A DNA stretch of 64,000 nt. It comes from Segatella cerevisiae (GTDB taxonomy: Bacteria; Bacteroidota; Bacteroidia; Bacteroidales; Bacteroidaceae). How positions within the stretch are numbered: position 1 is the stretch's first letter; each line of letters begins with the position of its first letter. The stretch lies in the NCBI RefSeq assembly GCF_024054555.1, contig NZ_JAMXLY010000002.1, positions 62,001-126,000 on the forward strand. Reading direction: 5' to 3'. The translations under genes were made by a program, and so were the position numbers. Below are positions 1-8,977 of the stretch, piece after piece. The notes below the pieces were generated by a model, which saw only the letters and a program-made list of their open reading frames with translations, had not been told where the DNA came from and did not search any database.

Positions 1-2
1 TG

Positions 3-734
3 AAAGGACTGCTCAAGAATCTGAAAGCTCCCCTGAAGGGCAAGTTTATTGTCACTGCCATCAAAGGCATCATCCCGGATGAGAATCTGGTCTGTTCGGA
101 ATATTTCCACCGGACCTACGGCATCCCCTACAATGACCTCGCCTGCATCGGAGGTCCCTCCCATGCAGAAGAAGTTGCCTTGAGATGCCTGACTTATCTG
201 ACCGTTGCCTGCGGTGACCGGGAAAAAGCCAAAGCCTTTACCGAATTGCTGAATTCGGACTTCATCCGCACCAAGATCTCCACAGATGTCATGGGAATAG
301 AATACAGTTCTGTTTTGAAGAACATCTATGCCATTGCCGCGGGAATATGCAACGGTCTTCAATACGGCGACAATTTTCAGGCCGTCCTGATGTCGAACGC
401 CGTCCAGGAGATGAACCGATTTCTGACAGCCACCTATCCTTGTGACCGCTGTATTTACGACAGCGTCTACCTCGGTGACCTGCTGGTGACCGGGTATTCC
501 AAGTTTTCCAGGAACCGCACCTTCGGGACAATGATCGGAAAAGGCTATTCTGTAAAAAGAGCGCAAATAGAGATGGAAATGGTTGCCGAGGGCTATTACG
601 GCACCAAGAGCATGAAAGAGATCAATGCGCACATGCGCATCAAGATGCTCATTCTTGACGCCGTATATGACATCCTCTATAACCGTATAGATCCCAAGAC
701 AGAAATCAAACTCTTGGCAGATGTATTCCGTTAG
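3..734 (+). CDS. gpsA: NAD(P)H-dependent glycerol-3-phosphate dehydrogenase, 3' part
   Basis: Reduces dihydroxyacetone phosphate to sn-glycerol 3-phosphate, the entry to phospholipid synthesis, in the cytoplasm. The reading frame is open from the window edge, so roughly the first quarter (the Rossmann nucleotide-binding part) is missing. Visible family motifs are GGPSHAEE, the helical C-domain block LKNIYAIAAGICNGL followed by GDN, and SRNRTFG. The gene ends 52 bp before pgi on the same strand, so the two may be co-transcribed; gpsA-pgi adjacency is known in Bacteroidales. The first ATG in frame (position 180) is internal and should not be taken as the start. Confidence 0.93.
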   Translation, partial: KGLLKNLKAPLKGKFIVTAIKGIIPDENLVCSEYFHRTYGIPYNDLACIGGPSHAEEVALRCLTYLTVACGDREKAKAFTELLNSDFIRTKISTDVMGIEYSSVLKNIYAIAAGICNGLQYGDNFQAVLMSNAVQEMNRFLTATYPCDRCIYDSVYLGDLLVTGYSKFSRNRTFGTMIGKGYSVKRAQIEMEMVAEGYYGTKSMKEINAHMRIKMLILDAVYDILYNRIDPKTEIKLLADVFR

Positions 735-786
735 AAAAATCTATAAATTTGTAGCGGACTCAGTCCACTAATAAAAAACAACTTCA

Positions 787-2148
787 ATGAAAAATATCAA
801 CTTAGACATTACTAAAGCCACATCGTTTCTGAAGAACGATGCAGTAAAATCGTATGAGTCAAAGGTTAAGGCTGCTCAGGAAGCTCTTGAAAACGGCACA
901 TGTGCCGGGAACGATTTCCTCGGGTGGTTGCATCTCCCTTCTTCCGTCACCCCTGCTTTCCTTAAAGAAATAGAGGATGAAGCAAAGGTCCTCCGTGCCA
1001 ATTGTGAGGCTATTGTCGTTGCAGGAATCGGGGGCAGTTATCTAGGTGCCCGCGCCGTCATCGAAGCCCTGGGCAATTCATTCAGTTGGCTCGTCAATGA
1101 CGACAGCAAGAATCCGAATATCCTTTTTGCAGGAAACAATATCGGAGAGGATTATCTCTCAGAACTGACCACTTACCTCAAAGGCAAGAAATTCGGTGTC
1201 ATCAATATTTCCAAATCCGGTACGACGACAGAAACTGCTCTGACTTTCCGTCTGCTCAGAAAACAGTGCGAGGCACAGAGAGGCAAAGAAGAGGCCAAGA
1301 AGGTCATCGTTGCCATCACAGACGCCCACAAAGGCGCTGCCCGCGTATGCGCAGACAAGGAAGGCTTCAAGAGTTTTATCATCCCTGATAATGTCGGTGG
1401 CCGCTTCTCAGTACTTACCCCGGTAGGTCTGCTGCCAATCGCCTGTGCAGGATTCGACATCAAGAAAATCATCGACGGTGCCCGCGACATGGAAAAGGCT
1501 ACCGGTGCACACGTGGCTTTCGAAGACAATCCTTCCGCACTCTACGCTGCTACACGTCAGGCTCTGTATACACAGAACGGAAAGAAGATCGAGATCATCG
1601 AAAACTTCCAACCCAAACTCCATTACATCGGTGAGTGGTGGAAGCAACTTTACGGTGAGAGTGAAGGCAAGGAGAATAAGGGTCTGTTCCCTGCTGCCTG
1701 TGACTTTACTACTGATCTCCACTCTATGGGACAGTGGATTCAGGAAGGTGAACGCTCAATCTTCGAAACCGTCATCTCTATCGAAAAACCGAACCACACT
1801 CTGTTGTTCCCTCATGACGATGACAACCTCGACGGTTTGAACTTCCTCGAAGGCAAACGCGTAGACGAAGTCAACAAAATGGCAGAACTGGGAACCAGAC
1901 TGGCCCACGTTGACGGCAAGGTCCCCAATATCCGCATCAGTGTTCCTGAATTGAACGAATACTATGTCGGACAACTCATCTATTTCTTTGAGAAAGCCTG
2001 TGGTATCAGTGGTCTGTTGGAAGGTGTCAACCCGTTCAACCAGCCTGGTGTGGAAGCCTATAAGAAGAATATGTTCGCACTGCTCAACAAACCTGGCTAC
2101 GAAGCAGAGAGCAAGGCCATCAGAGAGCGCCTCGACAAAGAAAAATAA
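787..2148 (+). CDS. pgi: Glucose-6-phosphate isomerase
   Basis: Interconverts glucose 6-phosphate and fructose 6-phosphate in the cytoplasm. It is 453 residues, the usual length of the shorter bacterial form. Sugar-phosphate-binding motifs are in order: GIGGS near residue 81, SKSGTTTET near 142, [11 protein letters not shown] in the middle, and [10 protein letters not shown] near 290 with the catalytic glutamate. The ATG start follows an AT-rich leader without a Shine-Dalgarno sequence, as is normal in this phylum. A perfect 10-bp inverted repeat just after the stop probably ends the transcript. No anomalies are visible. Confidence 0.96.
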   Translation: MKNINLDITKATSFLKNDAVKSYESKVKAAQEALENGTCAGNDFLGWLHLPSSVTPAFLKEIEDEAKVLRANCEAIVVAGIGGSYLGARAVIEALGNSFSWLVNDDSKNPNILFAGNNIGEDYLSELTTYLKGKKFGVINISKSGTTTETALTFRLLRKQCEAQRGKEEAKKVIVAITDAHKGAARVCADKEGFKSFIIPDNVGGRFSVLTPVGLLPIACAGFDIKKIIDGARDMEKATGAHVAFEDNPSALYAATRQALYTQNGKKIEIIENFQPKLHYIGEWWKQLYGESEGKENKGLFPAACDFTTDLHSMGQWIQEGERSIFETVISIEKPNHTLLFPHDDDNLDGLNFLEGKRVDEVNKMAELGTRLAHVDGKVPNIRISVPELNEYYVGQLIYFFEKACGISGLLEGVNPFNQPGVEAYKKNMFALLNKPGYEAESKAIRERLDKEK

Positions 2149-2161
2149 TCCCTTCTTGATA

Positions 2162-2205
2162 TTCCGGGAGACTGACTGCTGCATGACAGAGCCAATCTCC
2201 CGGAA
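2162..2205 (+). terminator. Hairpin after pgi
   Basis: Perfect 10-bp arms, TTCCGGGAGA (2162-2171) and TCTCCCGGAA (2196-2205), enclose a 24-nt loop 13 nt after the pgi stop. There is no long T-run, so it may be a terminator-like or mRNA-stabilising hairpin rather than a classical intrinsic terminator. Confidence 0.5.
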
Positions 2206-2309
2206 ATTATAAATGTCCTAAATGCCAAATATGAAGAGAAGGCCTCTCCTCTCTTTTCAATTGGAGATTCAGACAGAGCAGGTAAAAAGATTGACTCTAT
2301 TATTATAAC

Positions 2310-3086
2310 ATGAACAAGAAAGACATTCAGGCGGCTCTGAGCACATACAGAAATCATCTGAAGGCTTCGGGAATATCTGTCCCGATAGAAGAATCCAATA
2401 AAGGGATCCGCTGTGTCTTATTCGATATGGACGGTGTCCTCTACAATTCGATGCCTAACCATGCCATCGCCTGGACTCAAAGCATGAAGCAATTCGGAAT
2501 ACACATGACGACAGCTGACGCTTATGCTACTGAGGGAGCCAGAGGCATTGATACCATACGCCTTTTTGCGCAACGGCAACTGGGCAAGAACCTCTCAATA
2601 GAGGAAGCACAACAGATGTACGATGTGAAAACCGACTATTTCCACAAATTACCCGAACCGGAGATCTTCCCCGGTGTCATTGATTTGATGCGGCAGATCC
2701 AAGCCTCAGGCATTACCATCGGGGTTGTCACCGGAAGCGGACAACGCCCGCTCATCCAAAGACTGCTGCGCGACTTCGGCGAGTTCCTCAATGAAACACA
2801 TATCGTCACCGCTTACGACGTCAAACGCGGTAAACCTTATCCTGACCCTTATCTGATGGGTCTGAAGAAATGCGGCAACTACCAGCCTTGGCAAGGTGTC
2901 GTCATCGAGAATGCACCTCTGGGGGTACGCTCAGGTGTAGCAGCTCATATCTTCACCATAGGCGTGAACAGTGGTCCACTACCCGATTCTGCATTGGAGA
3001 AAGAAGGCGCCTATCTTGTCTATCAGAAAATGACGCAATTATGTAAGGACTGGAATACGCTCCTGGAAGAATCAAGAAATCAATAA
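2310..3086 (+). CDS. HAD-superfamily phosphatase / beta-phosphoglucomutase-like hydrolase
   Basis: A 258-residue HAD hydrolase of the beta-phosphoglucomutase/phosphatase subfamily. Motif I is FDMDGVLYNS with nucleophile Asp39 and acid/base Asp41. Motif II is VVTGSG, motif III the lysine in KRGKPYPDP, and motif IV IENAPLGV with the usual downstream small residues. A cap domain follows motif I. About 33 residues precede the HAD core, longer than typical. The substrate cannot be read from sequence. Proximity to pgi suggests a sugar phosphate, but this is inference. A hairpin follows the gene at 3163. Confidence 0.85.
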   Translation: MNKKDIQAALSTYRNHLKASGISVPIEESNKGIRCVLFDMDGVLYNSMPNHAIAWTQSMKQFGIHMTTADAYATEGARGIDTIRLFAQRQLGKNLSIEEAQQMYDVKTDYFHKLPEPEIFPGVIDLMRQIQASGITIGVVTGSGQRPLIQRLLRDFGEFLNETHIVTAYDVKRGKPYPDPYLMGLKKCGNYQPWQGVVIENAPLGVRSGVAAHIFTIGVNSGPLPDSALEKEGAYLVYQKMTQLCKDWNTLLEESRNQ

Positions 3087-3162
3087 CCCGTCTCTCTTCC
3101 TTTTCTGATATATCCCAATTGGAATCTACCAGAAAAGAAAGATTTCAGATTTTATAGAAGTT

Positions 3163-3195
3163 TGCCAATGCCCAGTCAAGACCAGGCAATTGGCA
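3163..3195. terminator. Convergent-gene hairpin
   Basis: TGCCAATGCC (3163-3172) pairs with GGCAATTGGCA (3185-3195) with one bulged A. It lies between the HAD phosphatase (plus) and the YbjQ gene (minus), whose 3' ends face each other, so it could serve both. Confidence 0.45.
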
Positions 3196-3232
3196 TTTAT
3201 CAATCACAGGCAACAAGTCTTGCCTTTCGGTG

Positions 3233-3550
3233 CTACAATATCACGGCTGTACCACTGCAAGTCACCATCAGCATGGAATTGGATTGTCCTACGGTCTCAT
3301 AGTCCAGATCAATTCCGACGACAGCGTTTGCGCCTAATTGTGCAGCACGTTCGGACATCTCGCTCATAGCGGCAGTCTTTGCCTCCTTCAAGACACCTTC
3401 ATAACTTTTACTTCTGCCTCCGAAAAAGTCTCGGAAACCTGCCAGCATGTCCTTGATGGCATTGGCACCTATGATTGTTTCACCTGTTACTACCCCTATA
3501 TATTTCTGGACAGGATGTCCTTCAAGGGTTGGAGTTGTCGTTAATATCAT
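3233..3550 (-). CDS. YbjQ/UPF0145 heavy-metal-binding domain protein
   Basis: A 105-residue protein that matches the YbjQ (UPF0145) family over its full length. It has the N-terminal TTPTLEGH block, the [16 protein letters not shown] segment, a helix rich in Ala/Glu, and the end block [14 protein letters not shown] with a final hydrophobic strand. Family members form pentameric rings. A role in metal binding has been proposed but not settled, so no reaction is assigned. It stands alone, facing the HAD phosphatase. The region upstream (3551-3980) is noncoding and carries a repeat array. Confidence 0.85.
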   Translation of the reverse strand: MILTTTPTLEGHPVQKYIGVVTGETIIGANAIKDMLAGFRDFFGGRSKSYEGVLKEAKTAAMSEMSERAAQLGANAVVGIDLDYETVGQSNSMLMVTCSGTAVIL

Positions 3551-3649
3551 TTTATTTGCTTTTTAAAAATTAATATGTATTCGATCGATTTTACTTTCTG
3601 CTTCGTCAGTTGAAGATGAGGCACTTTCTGCCTCCCAATGTCAGGTCTT

Positions 3650-3905
3650 TCCCTCGAGAAAAACAAGAACATTTACTGTCATTCCACCGCGTCCTCCCCA
3701 TCTTTCCGGATCGTCCAACATCATTAAATTATATGGACTAACACTAAAATTTCAGCTATGAATCCCATATAAAAACAAGAAGTCGCTCTCTCGAGAAAGA
3801 AGAAGCTTTCTTTCGAGAAACAAGACGCTGCCTTTCTCGAAACTACGAGCGCTTATTTCTCGAATGGTACAAAGTCTGTTTCTCAGAAGGCTCAACCGGG
3901 GCTGC
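3650..3905. repeat. 23-bp-period array with TTTCTCGAGAAA-like cores (array A)
   Basis: TCGA cores lie at 3791, 3813, 3837 and 3860, and a decayed TCAG core at 3883: intervals of 22, 24, 23 and 23 bp. Units read roughly TCGAGAAACAAGAnGCTnnC followed by TTTC, so the junctions form TTTCTCGA(G)AAA palindromes. A degenerate unit without a core precedes at 3768, and a lone TCGAGAAAA copy sits at 3653. The array fills most of the gap between ybjQ and the mnmA stop. Open frames in it have no coding support. A matching array is at 53.0 kb. Confidence 0.75.
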
Positions 3906-3980
3906 TCACTGAAAGACAAAATCGAGTTTGTTGCCCGACCGTCTTCTTCTAGAACCCATACCGTTCCCATCCGACTCTCG

Positions 3981-5054
3981 TCAGATGATTTCTCCACTAC
4001 CGAAGCAACGGTGATGGTCTGTATCATAAACGACACAAAACTGTCCCGGAGCTACACCGTGAATGGGCGCATCAAGATGGAAGAGATAACTGCCGTCTCC
4101 CATGTCTTCTACAGTAGCTGCAGTGAAGTCAGGGGTATGCCTGATCTTCAAGGTTACCCTACTCTCTTTGACCGGTTCCGTCAGGAAATGGAAATCATGC
4201 ACTTTAAACTCTTTCTTATAGGCGGTCTGTGGATCATATCCGTGGCTCACATAAAGGATATTGTTCGGCGTATCCTTCTTGACAACGAACCAGGGGCCAC
4301 CACCTAAGCCGAGGCCTTTGCGCTGCCCGATCGTATGGAACCAGACCCCATTATGCTCACCGATCTTCTTGCCGGTCTCCAATTCGATGACATCTCCTTT
4401 TTTCTCACCGAGATAACGTCGGATATATTCGTTATAATCAATATTACCCAGAAAGCATATTCCTTCAGAATCCCGCCTCTTGGCAGTAGCCAGATGCTCA
4501 CGCTCAGCTATCTCACGTACCTCCTCTTTCCGGTATTGCCCGATAGGAAAAACAGCCTTTTCCAACTGCCAACCGTAGATCTGAGCCAGAAAATCCGTCT
4601 GATCCTTTACCGGATCCGGACTTGTCGTCAGCCATTTCTTCCCGTCTATGATTTCCGTCTGCGCATAATGGCCGGTAGCGATGAGGTCGTAATGACACCC
4701 CATCTTTTCATCAAATGCACCAAACTTGATCAGTCTGTTGCACATCACATCAGGATTAGGGGTCAGTCCTGCCTTGACTTTGTCCATCGTATATTTGGTC
4801 ACTTCCTGCCAATATTCCTTATGGCAGTCCACGACCTGCAGTTTGCAATCATATTTCTTCGCTACGGCGGTAGCCATTTCCATATCTTCCTCGCTGTTGC
4901 AGTCCCACGATTCTTTTTCCTCAGGACCTATCATAATATAGAAACAGTCAGGGTGCAAACCCTGACGAGCCAGTTCATAGACGACGACACTACTGTCTAC
5001 TCCTCCCGAGAGAAGTACGGCAATACGCTTGTCTTTAATTTCATCGATATTCAT
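3981..5054 (-). CDS. mnmA: tRNA-specific 2-thiouridylase
   Basis: ATP-dependent thiolation of U34 in tRNAs for Lys, Glu and Gln. It is 357 residues from the ATG at 5054; a TTG three codons upstream overlaps the promoter and is unlikely. The PP-loop SGGVDSS is at residues ~15-21. The first catalytic cysteine is in TPNPDVMCN and the second in SEGICFLG. The family blocks GEHNGVWFHTIGQRKGL and the C-terminal barrel follow. The TAnnTTTG promoter lies only about 6 bp upstream of the ATG, so the mRNA should be nearly leaderless. The 3' end abuts repeat array A. Confidence 0.95.
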   Translation of the reverse strand: MNIDEIKDKRIAVLLSGGVDSSVVVYELARQGLHPDCFYIMIGPEEKESWDCNSEEDMEMATAVAKKYDCKLQVVDCHKEYWQEVTKYTMDKVKAGLTPNPDVMCNRLIKFGAFDEKMGCHYDLIATGHYAQTEIIDGKKWLTTSPDPVKDQTDFLAQIYGWQLEKAVFPIGQYRKEEVREIAEREHLATAKRRDSEGICFLGNIDYNEYIRRYLGEKKGDVIELETGKKIGEHNGVWFHTIGQRKGLGLGGGPWFVVKKDTPNNILYVSHGYDPQTAYKKEFKVHDFHFLTEPVKESRVTLKIRHTPDFTAATVEDMGDGSYLFHLDAPIHGVAPGQFCVVYDTDHHRCFGSGEII

Positions 5055-5060
5055 AAGAAA

Positions 5061-5068
5061 CAAAGATA
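5061..5068 (-). promoter_or_regulatory. TATCTTTG -7 box of mnmA
   Basis: CAAAGATA on the plus strand, a perfect TAnnTTTG on the minus strand. Transcription should start about 4 nt downstream, leaving roughly 3 nt before the ATG at 5054. No convincing -33 TTG is seen. Confidence 0.6.
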
Positions 5069-5282
5069 GTTATTTTTATGGTCTGAAAATTCCGAGTGAT
5101 GTTAAAATACTTGAAACGCATGCATTGCTTATCCTGAATCCACTCATCCGGGAGGAAAACTCTGGGACAAGCAAAGAACAAAAAAGGATCATCCGCATCC
5201 TAAGACGCCGGAAAATCCTTTTATTATATGATTAGACCACGTGAAGGGAAGGAACATTGTCCTTTCCTTCAAACTCTAAATT

Positions 5283-7622
5283 CTAATTCTCAGCAGGCTT
5301 AGATTCGCTCTTGCTGTCAGCAGGTTGATCAACCTGCTTTTCGGCAGCCGGAGCTACCTTCTCAGTTGGTGTAGGAGTTGCTTCTGCTGCTGGTGCTGAA
5401 GATATCTTTTCAGCAGGTGTAGGAGTTACTTTTGCTGCTGGTTTAGGAGCTGCTTCTGCAACTGGTGCAGAAGATACCTTTACCGATTTAGGAGTTGCCT
5501 TTGCAGCAGTTTTACCCGCAGCAAACTCTCTGTTTTTCTGGTCGATAGCCTTGATCTGCTGTCTCACCAGTTCCAGATTATCCTTCTGCCTCTGCACTTT
5601 CCGGTTCATTTCTTCGATCAAACTGTTTCCCTTTTTGCTTGCGGCATTCAGGAATCCAAGATTGTTCTCGTAGGTATTGATCTCCTGCTTCAGAGACTCG
5701 TACCGATGCATCAACCGTGCACGCTCATTGCCAAGGGCATCCTCACCCCTTTGGGCGACATTCTTCAAACTGCTTCTGAAGTTCTCCAGTCTATGGCGGG
5801 CTACAGAAACATGCAGATTAGTATAGATCTGATCCAAGACATCATGATAAGCCTTATAGACTTTATCCTTATCCTTATAGGGGACGTGTCCCGTCTCATT
5901 GTATTCACTGACCAGTTTCTGAACCACCTCCTGGACTTTGTCCCCAGGATTCTTCAGCAAGTCCTGCAATTTGGCGATGATCTCATTCTTCTTATCCAGA
6001 TTATCGTGTTCCTCCTTGTGAGAACCAGCCTGAACGGCATTACGAGCCTCGAAGAAATGGTTGCAAGCTGAAAGGAATTCATTCCAAAGTTTGTCGCCCT
6101 CCTTCTTAGGAACCATGCCGACCGTCTTCCACTCTTTCTGCAGAGCGATCAGTTTATCAGTAGTAGCATGCCAATCCGTACTGTCAGTCAAAGCCTGAGC
6201 TTTTTCCACCAGTGCTTTCTTCTTCTCGAGATTCTCGGCAAACTTTGCCTTCAGCCCTTTGAAATATTCAGCTTTGCCATTGAAAAATTCGTCACATGCA
6301 GAACGGAAACGCTGGAAGATTTTCACGTTCATCTTCTGAGGAGCGAAACCGATTTTCCGCCATTCTCCCTGGATTTCGATGATATCCTTCGTATGATGTT
6401 CCCAGTCAGAGGCACTTTTATTCTCTTCTTGTGCTATCGCCTCGACCTTCTCGCAAAGGGCCGTCTTTTTCTCCAGGTTATCCTTTTCCTTGGCACGGAT
6501 CTTTTCGAAATATTCCTGATGTCTCTTGTTGATGACAGTAGAAGCAGCCTTGAACCTTGCCCAGACTTTCTCCCGGAGATCCTTAGCCACAGGGCCCGTC
6601 TCACGGTATTCCTGATGCAATTCCTGCAACTGTTGGAAAGCGCTGATGACATCAGTCACATCTGCCAATTTCTCAGCTTCTTCACAGAGTTTCGTCTTCA
6701 ACTCAAGATTCTTCTTGAAGTCATACTCACGAGCTTCCCTGTTCAGATTCAGCAAGTCATAGAACTGCTCAACGTACAACTGGTAATTTCTCCAGAGTTC
6801 ATTAGCCTTCTCTGGCGGGACAGCTCTGATCTCCTTCCATTCCTGTTGGAGATTCTTGAATTCCTGATAGGACTTGTTGGCAGCCTCAGGTGATGTTGCC
6901 ATCGCCTTGATCTTCTCGATAATATTTTCCTTCTTCTTCAGGTTTTCCTCTTTCTCCTCTTCCTGTCTTTCCAGAACTTTGGCACGCTTCTCACGGATGA
7001 TCTGCATTTCAGCTTTGAAAGCCTCTTCCATATCGTCAGGCAAAGCCGGATAATGGTCAGGATCACCTCCACCGTCAATGTAAGCTTTCATCTTAGCTTC
7101 ACGGTCAATGTTCAGCAATTTATAGAAAGTGGTCTTCAGATGGTCTACTTCAGCCTTTTCAGGAGCCTCTTTTCCCCGGGCGATTTCCGTTACCCGGTCG
7201 AGGACTTCCTGTCTGGTTTTATAGACCTTCTCAGAAGGAGCCGTTTTTTCTGGTTTCTCTTTTGCAGTCGTGGCTTCACTTGTGCCTTCACCTTCTGCCG
7301 GGCTCTTGTCCTCAGAAGCCTTGGGGCTTTCCTCTGAGGTCGTCGTATCCCCTTCATCTGCAGTCGGAGCATCGGCCGTTTCCGGTTCGCTTGTTGTTTC
7401 CACTGCAGGTTCCGGAGTTGGTTTCACCGGCTCGTCAGGTGCTTGGGAGACAGTGGGTTCCTCAGTCGTCTTTTCAGACTGGAGGTTCTCATGTTCCTCT
7501 ATCGGTTCTTGCGTTGCCTCTTTTTTCTCAGAAGCAACTTCTTCAGAAGTCGCAGATTGTTCTACCTGATTCTCTTCTTCCATTTTACCCTTGATCGGGG
7601 TATTCTCTTGAGAGTCCATCAT
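5283..7622 (-). CDS. DUF349 coiled-coil protein with Pro/Ala/Thr tail
   Basis: About 779 residues from the double ATG at 7622/7619; a longer frame upstream starts at a non-ATG codon and crosses the promoter. Residues ~1-140 are acidic, low-complexity Glu/Thr/Pro sequence. The centre contains several DUF349 modules, recognisable by repeating patterns such as LQ.EWK.IG..P and LW..F..ACN.FF. A coiled coil follows. The last ~70 residues are imperfect repeats of a SSAPAAEATPTP type. DUF349 proteins are conserved in Bacteroidetes, but the function is not established from sequence. It is a single gene with a predicted promoter about 100 bp upstream. Confidence 0.85.
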   Translation of the reverse strand: MMDSQENTPIKGKMEEENQVEQSATSEEVASEKKEATQEPIEEHENLQSEKTTEEPTVSQAPDEPVKPTPEPAVETTSEPETADAPTADEGDTTTSEESPKASEDKSPAEGEGTSEATTAKEKPEKTAPSEKVYKTRQEVLDRVTEIARGKEAPEKAEVDHLKTTFYKLLNIDREAKMKAYIDGGGDPDHYPALPDDMEEAFKAEMQIIREKRAKVLERQEEEKEENLKKKENIIEKIKAMATSPEAANKSYQEFKNLQQEWKEIRAVPPEKANELWRNYQLYVEQFYDLLNLNREAREYDFKKNLELKTKLCEEAEKLADVTDVISAFQQLQELHQEYRETGPVAKDLREKVWARFKAASTVINKRHQEYFEKIRAKEKDNLEKKTALCEKVEAIAQEENKSASDWEHHTKDIIEIQGEWRKIGFAPQKMNVKIFQRFRSACDEFFNGKAEYFKGLKAKFAENLEKKKALVEKAQALTDSTDWHATTDKLIALQKEWKTVGMVPKKEGDKLWNEFLSACNHFFEARNAVQAGSHKEEHDNLDKKNEIIAKLQDLLKNPGDKVQEVVQKLVSEYNETGHVPYKDKDKVYKAYHDVLDQIYTNLHVSVARHRLENFRSSLKNVAQRGEDALGNERARLMHRYESLKQEINTYENNLGFLNAASKKGNSLIEEMNRKVQRQKDNLELVRQQIKAIDQKNREFAAGKTAAKATPKSVKVSSAPVAEAAPKPAAKVTPTPAEKISSAPAAEATPTPTEKVAPAAEKQVDQPADSKSESKPAEN

Positions 7623-7722
7623 TTCACAGTTTAGTTTATGACATGGTTTTTCAATGCAAACACATGCGCTGACGCACGGCTGCCAACAAAGCACTCGTAT
7701 CGAATACAAGACTTATAGTATG

Positions 7723-7730
7723 CAAACTTA
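7723..7730 (-). promoter_or_regulatory. TAAGTTTG -7 box of the DUF349 gene
   Basis: CAAACTTA on the plus strand gives a TAnnTTTG match reading leftwards, about 100 nt upstream of the preferred ATG. The -33 element is unclear. Confidence 0.45.
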
Positions 7731-7783
7731 TATAAATTTTTTGTAAAAGCCTAAAGAAAAGCAATTTTTCTAACCTATTTTGG

Positions 7784-8725
7784 CTAAAGCAAACGTTTAT
7801 AGCGCAAAATACACCAAGATAAGCCTGACACCAAGGCTGAAAGGAAAAGAGCAATCAGGAAACCATAGGGATTACGTTCCAGGCCATTGATCAGATTCAT
7901 ACCCAAAAGTGAGGCTATAAGTGTAGGAAACATCATGATGATACTCACGGAAGTCAACGTCCGCATCGTCGTATTCATATTGTTGTTGATGATGCTCGAA
8001 TAGGTGTCCATCGTAGACTCCAGAATATTGGAATAAATGCTTGATGTCTCCCTCGCCTGCATCATCTCGATATTGACATCTTCTATCAGATCCGTATCCA
8101 GTTCATCCACCTGCAACTTGAATTTCAATTTCTGCAGCAAACTCTCGTTTCCTCTGATGGAAGTGATGAAATAAGTCAACGAATCCTGCAACCGGCTCAG
8201 TCCGATCAAACTCTCGTTGTTCACCTCACGGTCCAGGTTGTGCTTGGACTTTTCAATCAGCGAATTGATCTGTTTCAGACGCTTCAAATACCACACGGAG
8301 GAAGAGAGGAAAAGGCGGAAAATCAAATCGACGTAATCCGTGAAACCGACACCGCGCTTCTGCTGATAACTGACAAAGTCTATCATCATGTTCGTCTCGT
8401 AGTAACACACGGTAATCGTGACATTTCCCTTATGGATAATGCCCAAAGGCACCGTCGTATAAGGCGTCCGCGAACGGATTTCCTTCACGTATGGGATACG
8501 GAGGATGATCAGCATCCAGCCGTCATCATAGTCATAACGTGCACGCTCATCAGTATCACTGATATCCGAAAGAAAATAATCGGGAATATGGTATTCCTCT
8601 TCCAACAACTGTTGGTCTCCCTCACTGGGACAAGTAACTTGAATCCAGCAATCCGGCTTCCATGAGTCGATTGCCTTTAGGCTTTTATTGATATTCCAAA
8701 ATGTTCTCATCGTGCTAATCTCCAT
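7784..8725 (-). CDS. corA: CorA-family magnesium/divalent cation channel
   Basis: An inner-membrane Mg2+ (or Co2+/Ni2+) channel of 313 residues. A cytoplasmic alpha/beta domain is followed by long helices. Near residue 275 comes the pore motif GMN between two C-terminal transmembrane helices, with the periplasmic loop GLERNPYG. The C-terminus is basic (RYKRLL). Translation could also begin five codons later at 8710 (MRTFWN), which fits the family N-terminus about equally well. A TACTTTTG promoter lies ~110 bp upstream. It is not in an operon with the DUF349 gene by spacing (161 bp). Confidence 0.92.
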   Translation of the reverse strand: MEISTMRTFWNINKSLKAIDSWKPDCWIQVTCPSEGDQQLLEEEYHIPDYFLSDISDTDERARYDYDDGWMLIILRIPYVKEIRSRTPYTTVPLGIIHKGNVTITVCYYETNMMIDFVSYQQKRGVGFTDYVDLIFRLFLSSSVWYLKRLKQINSLIEKSKHNLDREVNNESLIGLSRLQDSLTYFITSIRGNESLLQKLKFKLQVDELDTDLIEDVNIEMMQARETSSIYSNILESTMDTYSSIINNNMNTTMRTLTSVSIIMMFPTLIASLLGMNLINGLERNPYGFLIALFLSALVSGLSWCILRYKRLL

Positions 8726-8834
8726 AAAAAAATCAGGGTATGGGAATTAGCATTTTGAGTAATCCTCACACCTGACAATTCTTATATGCCGCGTGATAAT
8801 CGTCCATTTAAACTTCCAAATTTTAATAGTTTTG

Positions 8835-8842
8835 CAAAAGTA
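8835..8842 (-). promoter_or_regulatory. TACTTTTG -7 box of corA
   Basis: CAAAAGTA on the plus strand; a TAnnTTTG match. A CAAA (TTTG on minus) lies 23 bp further upstream, slightly too far for an ideal -33. Confidence 0.45.
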
Positions 8843-8977
8843 CGTAAAATAATCCGTAAACGAGACAAAAGACAGGAAATAATTCGAATTATTTCCTGTC
8901 AGACAACTCCTTTACAACATTGATGACGATTGGCATTCCTGAGATGCCGAACGGGTGTTTGTCACCTGCTCCCGACC

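Noticed and set aside
3752..4036. 94-codon minus-strand ORF and overlapping plus-strand ORF 3864-4307
   Set aside because: They cover repeat array A and the 3' end of mnmA in another frame; no family features.
7262..7594. Plus-strand ORFs opposite the DUF349 gene
   Set aside because: They are shadows of the low-complexity, Pro/Glu/Thr-rich end of the DUF349 reading frame on the other strand.
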